Notes under the pieces: generated by a model
What the model was told of the DNA's origin: nothing
Databases searched by the model: none
Seen by the model: the letters and a program-made list of their open reading frames with translations, nothing else
Origin: a virus
Virus record (IMG/VR): IMGVR_UViG_3300049149_000006
Span: 1-32,389 of that record
Reading direction: 5' to 3' (one strand)
DNA: 32,389 nt
Translations under genes and position numbers: made by a program
Shown here: positions 14,147-21,884 of the stretch, one piece after another
How positions within the stretch are numbered: the stretch's first letter is position 1
Layout of the letters: each line of letters opens with the position of its first letter

Positions 14147-14647
14147 TTGGCCATCCGTTTCAGTGCTTCGATCGACCAGCGTCTCGCGCCGGGTAGCGGA
14201 TCCGCCTATGCGGAAATGCTCGCCGGCGCGAGTGAGCCGATCTCCGTCCGCAGCATTCGCATCACGACCCTGACCGCGCTCGGCGGTGAGGTCGGGCTCG
14301 CGAGGTCGTTTGCGATCGGAACGGGCGCCGCGAGCGGTCTCGCGACTGGCGTTGCGCATCGCATCGGCGGCTATGCGCCGACGAGCATGCCCACGTCGGC
14401 GGCGCGTCTTCAGTGCGCATGGTCTTCCTCTGGCGTCTCGCCAACGGGCTATGGCTCGCTGCTGCGAAGCGTGATGCTCACGGCGGCCACTGGTGCCAGC
14501 TATGAGCTCTGGCGAGACGAGGACGGACCGCTCGCGGTCGAGCCGAGCAATTCGCTGCTCATTCTGAACCAAGCCTCAGGGGCAATCCCAGGGCTGGGCC
14601 TTCGCCTCAACTTCACGTGGGAGAAGGGCCCCGCTTCCGACAAGTGA
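14147..14647 (+). CDS. Probable virion protein, beta-rich (166 aa)
   Basis: TTG start at 14147 with GGAGG about seven bases upstream, 12 bases after the previous gene. The sequence is rich in Gly, Ala, Ser and Thr with alternating strands (MAIRFSASIDQRLAP, EPISVRSIRITTLTALGG, ASYELWRDEDGPLAVEP, LGLRLNFTWEKG), which suits a capsid-exterior or decoration protein. The sequence around YELWRDEDGPLAV and the final LRLNFTWE strand suggest a compact sandwich. It travels with the preceding gene. No database family can be named from sequence alone. Confidence 0.62.
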   Translation: MAIRFSASIDQRLAPGSGSAYAEMLAGASEPISVRSIRITTLTALGGEVGLARSFAIGTGAASGLATGVAHRIGGYAPTSMPTSAARLQCAWSSSGVSPTGYGSLLRSVMLTAATGASYELWRDEDGPLAVEPSNSLLILNQASGAIPGLGLRLNFTWEKGPASDK

Positions 14648-14658
14648 GCTGAGGCCCA

Positions 14659-16071
14659 ATGGCGAAGAGCGCTCGAAAGAAGACGGGCGCGGCGCCTCGC
14701 GTCGAGAAGGGCAAGCCGCGTGCGCCAAAGGGGCAGGTCACCACCGACCTTTCGCTTTGGAATTCTGCGACCCGGATCGGCGGCGGGATTACACCGCAGA
14801 AGATCAGCCAGATCATCCGCGCGGCCGATACCGGCAGCATCTACCAGCTCCTCGACCTCGCCAACGAGTGCCGGCAGCGCGACCCGCATCTCCACGCCGT
14901 CCTGGCGACGAACGAGGAGTCCATCGCCGGTCTCCAGTGGGACATCAAGCCGGCCGAGGATGCCCGCGCGAAAGACAAGCGCGCCGCGAAGTGGGTCGAG
15001 AGCGTCCTTCGCGAAACGGACGGCCTCCACAACCTCATCGCCCATCTTGCCGGCGCCATCTACTACAGCTTCTCTGTCAGCGAGATCGTATGGACGAAGC
15101 GCGACGGCAAACTCGTCCCGGATCGGTTCGCCCACCTCGCCCATAGGCGGTTCGCCTTCCGGCGAGAGAACGGCAAGCTCGCTTACACGGACATCCCCGG
15201 TGCCTTGCCGGTGGCCACCGATCTCCAGGATGCATTCCCAAACAAGTTCATCTTCAGCCAGCCCCGGGTAACCGGCGACGTCCCGAGCCGCGAAGGGCTC
15301 TGCCGCAGCCTGGTCTGGATCTCGGTGATGCGGAACTGGGACATCGCCGACTGGCTCAAGTCCGGCGAGCTGACCTGGAAGCCGTGGCGGACCGGGACCT
15401 ACAAAAAGACAGGCTCCAGCGCCGAGGACCGTGAAGATCTCGAGACCGTCATGCGCCGCATGACGACGGACTTCACGGCGGTCATTCCGGACACCACCTC
15501 GATCAAGGTGGAGTGGCCCGGTGGCCGCGCAGGCGCAGGATCACCGCACGCGGAACTATGCCGAGTTCTCTCCGCCGAGATGAGCAAAGCCGTCCTCGGT
15601 CAGACGGAGACGACGGAGAGCTCAAAGTCGAGCGGCTACGCTCAGGCAGCGGTCCACGACGCTGTTCGCCGCGACCTCCGCGAGAGCCGCGCGATGCAGG
15701 TCGCCGCGGACCTCACGCGTGACCTGATCGAGCCGATGATCCGGCTCAACTTCGGCGACACGGTCAAGCTGCCTCGGTTCGAGTTCAACACCGACGAGGA
15801 CGCGGATCTCACGGCGTTCAGCCTCGCGCTGGTGAACCTGCGCAAATCGGGTGTCCGGATCCCGGAGGCGTGGGTCTACGACGAGGCCGGCATCCCGCCG
15901 CCGAAGGATGGCGAACCCGTCCTCAGCGGTGGCGATCCAATACAAGGCGACCAGGGAGCGAATGGCTCAGGCACACCCGATCAAGGCGAGCCACAGGCGA
16001 ACCCCTCTGCGGACCAGCCATCGACAGCCGAACCAGCGCCAACCGAAGAGCCGTCCGTCGCGGAGGAATGA
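14659..16071 (+). CDS. Portal protein, Mu gp29/DUF935-like
   Basis: A 470-aa portal, the dodecameric gate through which DNA enters and leaves the capsid. Features of the DUF935 group are visible: a basic N-terminus, ITPQKISQIIRAADTGSIYQLLDLANE (44-70), RDPHLHAVLATNEESIAGLQWDI, VSEIVWTKRDGKLVP, a wing with FRRENGKLAY, and the long stem region SAEMSKAVLGQTETTESSKSSGYAQAAVHDAVRRDLRESRA with DLTRDLIEPMIRLNFG. The C-terminal 60 residues are a Pro/Glu/Gln-rich tail. Position after the terminase agrees. The tail DNA is overlapped by the next gene in another frame. Confidence 0.92.
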   Translation: MAKSARKKTGAAPRVEKGKPRAPKGQVTTDLSLWNSATRIGGGITPQKISQIIRAADTGSIYQLLDLANECRQRDPHLHAVLATNEESIAGLQWDIKPAEDARAKDKRAAKWVESVLRETDGLHNLIAHLAGAIYYSFSVSEIVWTKRDGKLVPDRFAHLAHRRFAFRRENGKLAYTDIPGALPVATDLQDAFPNKFIFSQPRVTGDVPSREGLCRSLVWISVMRNWDIADWLKSGELTWKPWRTGTYKKTGSSAEDREDLETVMRRMTTDFTAVIPDTTSIKVEWPGGRAGAGSPHAELCRVLSAEMSKAVLGQTETTESSKSSGYAQAAVHDAVRRDLRESRAMQVAADLTRDLIEPMIRLNFGDTVKLPRFEFNTDEDADLTAFSLALVNLRKSGVRIPEAWVYDEAGIPPPKDGEPVLSGGDPIQGDQGANGSGTPDQGEPQANPSADQPSTAEPAPTEEPSVAEE

Positions 16072-16273
16072 CGTTCCGATCGTCGACCGGATCCTCCGCG
16101 AGGGCGATCTGGTGACGTGCGGAGAGGCCAAGGGCCAGGTCCTCGAGGACCGCGGGCCGATCGGGATGAACGGACGCCGGCTCTACTTCGTTCGCTTCGA
16201 CTTTCCGGACGATGGCGACGAGTGGGGTCTCGAATTGCCCGGCGAGATGCTGAGAAAGCGAAAAGGCCAGTGA
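15962..16273 (+). CDS. Small protein overprinting the portal tail (103 aa)
   Basis: A frame ending at 16273 whose C-terminal half (DRILREGDLVTCGEAKGQVLEDRG through LYFVRFDFPDDGDEWGLELPGEML) looks like a small SH3-like beta barrel. The ATG at 15962 is preceded by AGGGAG, giving a basic 35-residue N-terminal arm coded over the portal's Pro-rich tail in another frame. The only later start, a GTG near 16111, would remove the first strand. It ends in GTGA overlapping the protease gene. Overlap on both sides suggests translation coupled to the portal and protease. Function unknown; start uncertain. Confidence 0.6.
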   Translation: MAQAHPIKASHRRTPLRTSHRQPNQRQPKSRPSRRNDVPIVDRILREGDLVTCGEAKGQVLEDRGPIGMNGRRLYFVRFDFPDDGDEWGLELPGEMLRKRKGQ

Positions 16274-17400
16274 GCGCTCGCACGCAGATCACAAAGGAGA
16301 TGGTCGGCGCAAGCGGCGCGCTCGCCCTCAAGTCCATCCGCGCGAACCAGCGCGAGGCAGACTTCATCGCCTCGACGGACGCGGTCGACTCCCATGGCGA
16401 GGTCATCGACCAGTCGAGCTGGGTGCTCGAGCACTACGTCGCGAATCCGGTCGTGCTCTATGCGCATGACAGCCGCGAGCTGCCGATCGGGAAGGCGACC
16501 AATGTGGGCGTCCGCTCTGGGCGACTCGAGGCCACGATCCAGTTTGCGTCCGCTGAGTCGAACCCGATGGCCGAGCAGGTCTGGAGGCTCATTCAGGAGG
16601 GCTTCCTTCGCGCGGTCTCCGTCGGCTTCGTCCCCACTGATGGACGGTACGAGGTTCGCGACGGCGCCGAGGTGTTTGTCTGGACGAGCCCGGTGCTGAA
16701 GGAAATCAGCGTCGTGCCGGTCCCTGCAAACCACGAAGCGCTCTCGCGGATGAAGAGCGCCATTGCAGAGAAGACGTTCGGTCGGCTCGAGCATGGCGAG
16801 ACGGCGCTCTACCGGCAAAACGACAAATGCCGAGTCCTGCTCAAGGCGGACGGCTCCATTGACATCAACCCCCCGGCGCCGCCGGAGAACACCAACCCAA
16901 GCGGCAACGCCGAAGAGGAGACGGACATGAGCGACGCAACCATGAAGAGCCTTCAGGACAAGGTCGAGGCGCTCACGAAGGACTACGCGAAGCTTGAGGT
17001 CGAGCGCGACAACGCGGCCCAGATGGCCGCCAAGTCCGAGGACGGCATCAAGACGCGCGATGCGCAGATCAAGACGCTGACGACCGAGCGCGACGCCTTC
17101 GAGGCTCAGGCCAAGACGTTCGCTGCCGAGCGCGATGCGGCGAATGCGAAGGTCGCCGAGTTCGAGGCCAAGACCCTCGAGCTCGAGGTCGACGCGCTCG
17201 TCGGCGAGAAGATCACGCCGGCGGAGAAGGATATCTTCCTCGATCTGCGGAAGTCGAATCCGGACCTCTTCAAGAAGATGGTCTCGCAGCGCGCCCCGAT
17301 GAAGCTCACCACCTCGGTCACCGAGAAGAGCGACGGCGGCGCACTCGCCTCGACGTCGGACGACGCGATGGCCGAGATCGAGAAGCTCGGGAACGCCTGA
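16270..17400 (+). CDS. Prohead protease with C-terminal scaffold
   Basis: A 376-aa fusion. Residues 20-165 are a HK97-type prohead protease: IASTDAVDSHGEVID (33-47), the catalytic His66 in VVLYAHD, and Ser117 in LRAVSVGF, followed by VLKEISVVPVPAN. A linker (about 195-219) leads to a long coiled coil (220-330: KSLQDKVEALTKDYAKLEVERDNAAQMA and repeats with ERDAFEAQ, ERDAANAK) and a C-terminal capsid-binding-like end. This is the protease-plus-scaffold organisation of Mu gpI/Z and lambda C/Nu3. The GTG start at 16270 overlaps the previous stop. Confidence 0.9.
   Translation: MSARTQITKEMVGASGALALKSIRANQREADFIASTDAVDSHGEVIDQSSWVLEHYVANPVVLYAHDSRELPIGKATNVGVRSGRLEATIQFASAESNPMAEQVWRLIQEGFLRAVSVGFVPTDGRYEVRDGAEVFVWTSPVLKEISVVPVPANHEALSRMKSAIAEKTFGRLEHGETALYRQNDKCRVLLKADGSIDINPPAPPENTNPSGNAEEETDMSDATMKSLQDKVEALTKDYAKLEVERDNAAQMAAKSEDGIKTRDAQIKTLTTERDAFEAQAKTFAAERDAANAKVAEFEAKTLELEVDALVGEKITPAEKDIFLDLRKSNPDLFKKMVSQRAPMKLTTSVTEKSDGGALASTSDDAMAEIEKLGNA
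16927..17400 (+). CDS. Nested scaffold protein (in-frame internal start)
   Basis: Inside the protease gene, GAGGAG (16915-16920) stands six bases before the in-frame ATG at 16927. Starting there gives a 157-aa protein consisting only of the coiled-coil scaffold region, which would be made in excess over the protease fusion. The same arrangement is known for Mu Z within I and lambda Nu3 within C. The internal start is inferred from the ribosome site and the domain border; it is not proven. Confidence 0.6.
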   Translation: MSDATMKSLQDKVEALTKDYAKLEVERDNAAQMAAKSEDGIKTRDAQIKTLTTERDAFEAQAKTFAAERDAANAKVAEFEAKTLELEVDALVGEKITPAEKDIFLDLRKSNPDLFKKMVSQRAPMKLTTSVTEKSDGGALASTSDDAMAEIEKLGNA

Positions 17401-17407
17401 GACCACC

Positions 17408-17421
17408 GGCGCTCCGGCGCC
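17408..17421 (+). other. Short stem-loop after protease gene
   Basis: GGCGC and GCGCC pair around TCCG just after the protease stop. The 108-base gap to the decoration gene holds no gene, and no T tract follows the stem. GGAAGG just before 17509 is the ribosome site for the decoration gene. Confidence 0.3.
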
Positions 17422-17508
17422 TCCCAACCAGCCGACGAACCTGCCGCGCAGTCGATGCGCGCGTGGGGCGGCGCCGATTTGCCCATCTCACACGGAAGGT
17501 AGACCCTC

Positions 17509-17916
17509 ATGAGCACCGCAGGATCGAGGCCCGAAGAGGGCACCATTGCGAACTTTCTCGCCAAGAACGGCGCCTCCATCGTGAAGGGCGTCGGCGTCTA
17601 CCTCTCCGCATCTGGCGAGGTCGACGTCGCTGTCGCGAACTCGAAGGTCATCGGCGTCGCTATGGAAACGGTCACCGGAACGGGCACCAACCGCGTCGAC
17701 GTCCTGCTTGCCGACGGCGGCACCTACCGCTGCAAGGTCTCGACCGGCGGCGCGACGCGCGGCGAATACGCGATCGCGGGCACCGATGGCTTCGAGAGCC
17801 AAACGATCGGTGCCGGTACGACCGTGAAGTATCTCGTCGGTCAGTTCCTCGAGAGCGGCGTCGACAACGACTTCGTCGAGATCCGCATGGGCGCATTCGC
17901 GGCCGGCTGCGCGTAA
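17509..17916 (+). CDS. Capsid decoration protein, DUF2190-like
   Basis: A 135-aa protein with the small all-beta pattern of DUF2190/head-stabilising proteins: IVKGVGVYLSASGEVDVAVANSKVIGVAMETV, then VDVLLADGGTYRCKVSTGG and GEYAIAGTDGFESQ, ending FVEIRMG. Such trimers bind the outside of the shell and stabilise it. It lies between the protease/scaffold and the major capsid gene, the normal place. GGAAGG precedes the ATG. Confidence 0.82.
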   Translation: MSTAGSRPEEGTIANFLAKNGASIVKGVGVYLSASGEVDVAVANSKVIGVAMETVTGTGTNRVDVLLADGGTYRCKVSTGGATRGEYAIAGTDGFESQTIGAGTTVKYLVGQFLESGVDNDFVEIRMGAFAAGCA

Positions 17917-17937
17917 ACCCTCATTCTCCTCGATTCT

Positions 17938-17976
17938 CCCGCGAGGGTTCGCGGGCGCCGCCGCCGCGTAGGCGGC
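17938..17976 (+). other. Two tandem stem-loops before the major capsid gene
   Basis: CCCGCGA / TCGCGGG (17938-17944 and 17949-17955) pair around GGGT, followed at once by GCCGCC / GGCGGC (17960-17965 and 17971-17976) around GCGTA. No T run follows, so read-through is expected. Stems at this place could protect the capsid message from decay or mark a processing site. The rest of the 143-base gap holds nothing recognisable except AAGAGG before the capsid ATG. Confidence 0.4.
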
Positions 17977-18059
17977 TCCACCCCAAGAATCCAACACCCT
18001 GCCACGCCTCGGCGCGTGAGCGGGGCAGCGGCGATTTCAACCCTGCAAGAGGCAAGGTC

Positions 18060-19187
18060 ATGAACAGCGATCTCGTCACGTCGAAGCTCTACACGATGGG
18101 CGACATCGTTCGCCAGCAGCGCTCCGAGCGTGGTCTCGCATACGAGGCCATGATGAAGGGATACCAGAAGCTCCGCGCGTCGAAGACGCCGCAGCACAAG
18201 GCGATGTATGACGCCCTGGTCGCGGACGTCGAGAGCATGCGCCAGAAGGGCGTCAGCCCGTCGACGGTCCACTCCAACACGTTCCTCTCGAACATGTCCG
18301 TCATGTATGCCAACGACGCATACATCGGCGAGCAACTCGTGACGGTCGTGCCGGTGTCGAAGCGCAGCGACACGTTCGCGATCTACCCGCAGCGCGAGCG
18401 CTTCGAATACCCCGACGACAAGCTCGGCGAGCGAAGCATGGCGCAGGAGATCAGCGAGTCGCGCACCAGCGATACCTACTCGCTGCTCGACTATGGCTTC
18501 TCGAACTTCGTCTCGCAGGCGACGCTCGACAACCAGGACCCCATCTTCGACGAGATGGCCGACCTCCTCGGGGCCATTCTCGAGGGCATCGCCAACAAGC
18601 GCGAGCAGCGCATCTCTTCGACGCTCACCACGGCGTCGAACTACTCCGGCAACACGACGACGCTCGCCGGATCGGACCAGTGGGACTCGACCTCGGGCGG
18701 GAACCCGATCAAGGACATCCAGACGGCCATCGCCTCGCTCTTCAACGGGCCGGGCATGACGCGCGTTGTCGGCTTCACGTCGCTCAACGTCTTCAACGTC
18801 CTGGCGCGGCACCCGACCATCCTCGACAACCTCAAGTACACGCGGGCCGGTCTCGTCTCGAGGGCGGAGCTTGCGCAGTACTTCGGCCTCGACGATCTGC
18901 TCGTCGGCGCAGCGCGCAAGCAGACGGCGAACGAGGGGCAGACGGCGGCATACTCGCGCATGTGGGGCCTCGACTTCGGCGTCGTCCGCGTTGCGTCGAC
19001 CGCATCGAAGCGCACGGCCTCCTTCGCCTCGCTGTTCCGCGAGAACGGCGACCCGGTCACGACCGAGTGGTTCGAGCCGAATGCCGGAAAGAAGGGCGGA
19101 TACTTCGCCAAGGTCGGCGTCTCGGAAGACTTGAAGGTGGTAGCCGCGAACGCGGGCTACATCATCAAGGCCGCGACGGCGGCGTAA
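18060..19187 (+). CDS. Major capsid protein
   Basis: A 375-aa protein with the long, evenly mixed composition of HK97-fold capsid subunits. It has an N-terminal arm (SDLVTSKLYTMGDIVRQQRSERGL, helix to about residue 65), an entry strand block (NDAYIGEQLVTVVPVSKRSDTFAIYPQRERF), an E-loop-like segment with SESRTSDTYSLLDYGFSNFVSQ, spine helix DEMADLLGAILEGIANKREQRIS and a C-terminal region (TAAYSRMWGLDFGVVRVAS; SEDLKVVAANAGYIIKA). It follows scaffold and decoration genes. The frame is open upstream but the ATG at 18060 with AAGAGG is the sensible start. About 40 kDa. Confidence 0.9.
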   Translation: MNSDLVTSKLYTMGDIVRQQRSERGLAYEAMMKGYQKLRASKTPQHKAMYDALVADVESMRQKGVSPSTVHSNTFLSNMSVMYANDAYIGEQLVTVVPVSKRSDTFAIYPQRERFEYPDDKLGERSMAQEISESRTSDTYSLLDYGFSNFVSQATLDNQDPIFDEMADLLGAILEGIANKREQRISSTLTTASNYSGNTTTLAGSDQWDSTSGGNPIKDIQTAIASLFNGPGMTRVVGFTSLNVFNVLARHPTILDNLKYTRAGLVSRAELAQYFGLDDLLVGAARKQTANEGQTAAYSRMWGLDFGVVRVASTASKRTASFASLFRENGDPVTTEWFEPNAGKKGGYFAKVGVSEDLKVVAANAGYIIKAATAA

Positions 19188-19192
19188 GCGGC

Positions 19193-19573
19193 ATGAACCT
19201 TCCGACCAAGGGCAAGCAGCGGGCTGGCGACACTACGCCGCCGGCCTCGGCGCCCGCAAAGCTCGAGGCGGACGGCGCGGAGAAGCCTCCTGCTCCCCTC
19301 GCGGCGCCCGCGCCGTCCGCCGCCGAGACTCAGGCCGAGCAGGCCTCGGCCAAGTCGGAGCGAGCGAAGGTTTTCGCCGATGCCATTGCCGACAAGCCAG
19401 CCGGCAAGCTCGCGCATCCCGAACTCGCCCCCGAAGCGAAGGCCACAAGCCTCCGCTACAAGGTCTGGGCGCACGGCACGCTTCAACGCGATGGCAAGAC
19501 CTACCAGTCCGGCGACGAGCTCACTCTGCTCGTCGACGAGGCTGCGAAGATCCCCTGTCTCGAGCCGGCCTGA
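19193..19573 (+). CDS. Small head-associated protein, FluMu gp35-like
   Basis: A 126-aa protein with a Pro/Ala-rich disordered N-terminus (to about residue 70) and a short C-terminal fold (SLRYKVWAHGTLQRDGKTYQSGDELTLLVDEAAK). The Y-V-hydrophobic...G...Y..GD.L.L..DEA pattern is that of the small gp35/HI1506-type domain found between major capsid and gp36 in Mu-like phages. Its precise function is not known. ATG at 19193 is chosen because it follows the capsid stop by five bases; the longer frame is shadow. Confidence 0.65.
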   Translation: MNLPTKGKQRAGDTTPPASAPAKLEADGAEKPPAPLAAPAPSAAETQAEQASAKSERAKVFADAIADKPAGKLAHPELAPEAKATSLRYKVWAHGTLQRDGKTYQSGDELTLLVDEAAKIPCLEPA

Positions 19574-19578
19574 GCGCA

Positions 19579-19860
19579 ATGAGCCGCTTCTGCAAAGCCT
19601 GCGGCGACCCATTCACCCCGGCCGCCGTCGGTCAGCGGACATGCTCGTTCCGCTGTGCCCGCGACCTCGTCCCACGCGTCCTTGATGACGAGGACGATGA
19701 CGGGCCACGCGTCGTCTCTGCGATGCCTGAGGTCCAGACAGTTCCGGTCGAGCGCGAGAGCCCGGCTCAGGCCCGCGCCAAACGGCTCACGAGCCTTCGC
19801 GCCTCACACGAAGCGCGTCTCGAGCTCTATCGCGCGATGGCCCGATCGCGTCTGAACTGA
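19579..19860 (+). CDS. Small zinc-ribbon protein (93 aa)
   Basis: Starts MSRFCKACGDPFTPAAVGQRTCSFRC: two Cys pairs (CKAC at residues 5-8 and C22/C26) separated by a hydrophobic turn, the hallmark of a zinc ribbon. An acidic middle (LDDEDDDGPR) and a basic C-terminal helix (RAKRLTSLRASHEARLELYRAMARSR) follow. It sits among head-completion genes, so it may act in assembly or package regulation. Function unproven. Confidence 0.6.
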   Translation: MSRFCKACGDPFTPAAVGQRTCSFRCARDLVPRVLDDEDDDGPRVVSAMPEVQTVPVERESPAQARAKRLTSLRASHEARLELYRAMARSRLN

Positions 19861-19869
19861 GGCGTCCCA

Positions 19870-20367
19870 ATGGCCGACTACATCAGCCAGACGGACCTCG
19901 AGAACGCGCTGGGTGTCAAGATCGTCCGCGCCGTCTATGACGACGATGGTGACAAGGTCGTCGACACCGGCCCGATCGCGGCATGCATCGCCTACGCGAA
20001 CGCCGAGTGCAACAGCTTCCTTCGGAACGTGCTGGTCACGTCGAGCGGGACGCCAATCACGATTCCGATTTCGAATGTGCCCGACGAAGTGAAGTTCGCC
20101 GCGCTCGACTTCGGCATCGCCTACACGCTCAGGCGTCGGCCCGATGTGATCAAGGCGATGGCGGGCGAGATGTCCTTTGAGGCTTACTACAAGCTGGCGA
20201 AGGAGAAGATGGAGCGCTACTGCGAGTCGGTACAGCGCGTGCCGCTGACGACCGGAACGCATGCCACGGCCGGAGCTGCGATCCACAATCCGGACAGCGA
20301 CGACGATGGCAACGAGGAGGATCTGCCGACCGAAGGTCGATGGACCGACTTGGGCGACTTCGCATGA
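19870..20367 (+). CDS. Neck/head-completion protein, DUF1320 (Mu gp36-like)
   Basis: A 165-aa protein of the DUF1320 type, a head-tail connector adaptor in Mu-like phages. The typical features are present: an N-terminal YISQTDLENALG, the acidic DDDGDKVVDTGPIAACIAYANAECNSFL helix with DG/D metal-like residues, VPDEVKFAALDFGIAYTLRRRPD, then KEKMERYCESVQ. The acidic C-terminal tail (DSDDDGNEEDLP) is disordered. It is followed at once by the tail-completion gene (ATGA overlap). Confidence 0.85.
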   Translation: MADYISQTDLENALGVKIVRAVYDDDGDKVVDTGPIAACIAYANAECNSFLRNVLVTSSGTPITIPISNVPDEVKFAALDFGIAYTLRRRPDVIKAMAGEMSFEAYYKLAKEKMERYCESVQRVPLTTGTHATAGAAIHNPDSDDDGNEEDLPTEGRWTDLGDFA

Positions 20368-20822
20368 TGGAAGTGCAGGTCGATCCGCACGCGCTGGTGG
20401 AATGGCTCCGAAGGGCATCCGCCGAGCTGCAGTCGGGTGCACGCCAGGCGCTCGGCCAGTCCGTGGCGCTCGCGTTGCGGCATGCACGGCTATCACGCTC
20501 CTTCGATGATCGCACCGGCGCCCTGCGTCGCAGCATCGTCCGCGGCCAGACGGGCCCATGGGTGCAATTCATCCGGGCCGGAGACGCCCGCGTGAAGTAC
20601 GCCAGGTTTGTCGAGGGCGGCACCAAGGCCCATGAGATCACGCCGAAGGCATCGAACAGGAGCGGACTCCTCCGGTTCCGCGTCGCCGGCCAATGGGTTT
20701 CGGCGCGCAAGGTGAACCATCCGGGCACGATCGCGGCGAACTACATGCGGGATGCGTCGCGAGAAGGCGCTGAGGCGCTGCTCGACATGATGGATCGCGC
20801 CGTGAATCGCGCGCTCCTCTGA
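20364..20822 (+). CDS. Tail/neck completion protein, HK97 gp10- or Mu gpG-like
   Basis: A 152-aa protein with an N-terminal helical part (ALVEWLRRASAELQSGARQAL), a basic strand-rich core (TGALRRSIVRGQTGPWVQFIRAG), the segment KYARFVEGGTKAHEITPK and a final NHPGTIAANYMRDASREGAEALLDMMD helix. YARFVEGGTKAH and the HPG motif are typical of the HK97 gp10 / Mu virion-morphogenesis group that completes the neck. Starts at ATG 20364 (overlap) or 20367. Confidence 0.75.
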   Translation: MMEVQVDPHALVEWLRRASAELQSGARQALGQSVALALRHARLSRSFDDRTGALRRSIVRGQTGPWVQFIRAGDARVKYARFVEGGTKAHEITPKASNRSGLLRFRVAGQWVSARKVNHPGTIAANYMRDASREGAEALLDMMDRAVNRALL

Positions 20823-20829
20823 GGCTTCC

Positions 20830-21816
20830 ATGGGCTATCCGCGTCGGTTTCGGCATGGGCAGGTCCTATACCCGCTCACCGACGACACGACGAATAGCCT
20901 CCTTCTCGATGCCGACCCCGCTCTCTTCTATGCGATTCAGTTCTTCTCCTCGGTCCTGAACACCTACGTCAAGCCGAGGCTGCTCATGCAGGCGGCGCTC
21001 GAGGACTACAACCTTCCTAGCGCGGTCGAGGCGACTATTGCCTACGAACCGACGCCGTTCCTGCTCTCCGGCGACTTCACCTGGCCGCTCTTCTGCCTCT
21101 ATCGGGTCGAAGATGAGTGGAGCCGGCCGAACCAGAGCAACCCGACCTGCAAGTCGTCATGGGAATGGTCCTACGTCCTGCCGCCGCTGACGCCGCAGGA
21201 GATCCCCGAGATCCTGCCGATCCTCCGTACCGCCGCAGTGGCCATCTCTCACGCTGCGATGGTCGGCTATGACGCCGGATACGAGAACGGCGCGACCCTT
21301 CGCGATCTGGCCGGCATCGTCAAGATGGTGCCAGGCCGCATCAAGTACGGCGCATTCGAGCCCGTCGACGGCGAGCCCAAGTGGTGGCGAGCGGTCAGCG
21401 GACAGCTCAGCGTCGAAGAGCGTGACGACTTCGTGCTTGAGGATGAGCTCGACTTCGCCGGCGCCGACATCAATCTCGATCTGGCGAATAAGGACGTCCA
21501 AACGGTCGTCGACTTCGTCCAGCTTGTGCAGCAGCCAAAGCCGGTCGCTGAGATCGTCGCTCCGAACTCCGGGACGAAGGCCGGCGGCGCGCTCTTCTAC
21601 GTCTACGGCACCGGCTTCGTGCCGGGCTCGGACACGAAGGTGCTCATCGGCGGCGCCTATGCGAGCAACGTCGTCGTGACGCACGAGACGAAGCTCCAGG
21701 GCTATTCGCCGTCCCACGACGCCGCGCCTACCTACGCCGCCGACGTCCAAGTCATCGGGCCAGACGGGCAGGTCTCAGACCTGCTCGAGGCTGCCTACAC
21801 GTTCACGACGCCATAG
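20830..21816 (+). CDS. Probable tail-terminator-region protein with C-terminal TIG domain
   Basis: A 328-aa protein. Residues 1-240 form a folded domain of unknown family (GQVLYPLTDDTTNSLLLDADP, PFLLSGDFTWPLFCLYRVEDEW, LVQQPKPVAEIV). Residues about 243-328 are an IPT/TIG immunoglobulin-like fold: IVAPNSGTKAGGALFYVYGTGF, then VLIGGAYASNVVV and YAADVQVIGPDGQVSDLLEAAYTFT. TIG domains are common as surface decorations on tail proteins. The position is that of a tail terminator or neck collar in Mu-like phages. Its exact job is not clear from sequence. Confidence 0.65.
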   Translation: MGYPRRFRHGQVLYPLTDDTTNSLLLDADPALFYAIQFFSSVLNTYVKPRLLMQAALEDYNLPSAVEATIAYEPTPFLLSGDFTWPLFCLYRVEDEWSRPNQSNPTCKSSWEWSYVLPPLTPQEIPEILPILRTAAVAISHAAMVGYDAGYENGATLRDLAGIVKMVPGRIKYGAFEPVDGEPKWWRAVSGQLSVEERDDFVLEDELDFAGADINLDLANKDVQTVVDFVQLVQQPKPVAEIVAPNSGTKAGGALFYVYGTGFVPGSDTKVLIGGAYASNVVVTHETKLQGYSPSHDAAPTYAADVQVIGPDGQVSDLLEAAYTFTTP

Positions 21817-21829
21817 CAGTCGGCGCCAC

Positions 21830-21870
21830 CTCGCACCGCGAGCCAAAGACCGTCGCGACCTCGTGACGGT
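21830..21870 (+). other. Two stem-loops before the sheath operon part
   Basis: CTCGC / GCGAG (21830-21834, 21838-21842) pair around ACC, then ACCGTC / GACGGT (21849-21854, 21865-21870) pair around a ten-base loop. GAAGGG (21871-21876) follows directly as ribosome site of the next gene, so the second stem might affect its access. No T tract. Confidence 0.35.
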
Positions 21871-21884
21871 GAAGGGACCACTCC

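Noticed and set aside
13601-14572. 323-aa minus-strand frame over the two virion-like genes
   Set aside because: Extreme Arg/Asp content typical of shadow frames in high-GC DNA.
16183-17427. 414-aa minus-strand frame over protease/scaffold
   Set aside because: Composition is the complement of Glu/Lys/Ala codons; no ribosome site or motif, and the + strand frame is a clear protease.
17463-18059. Extended N-terminus of the major capsid frame
   Set aside because: The extension is Arg-rich shadow of the decoration gene and a gap with stem-loops; capsid start at 18060 has a ribosome site.
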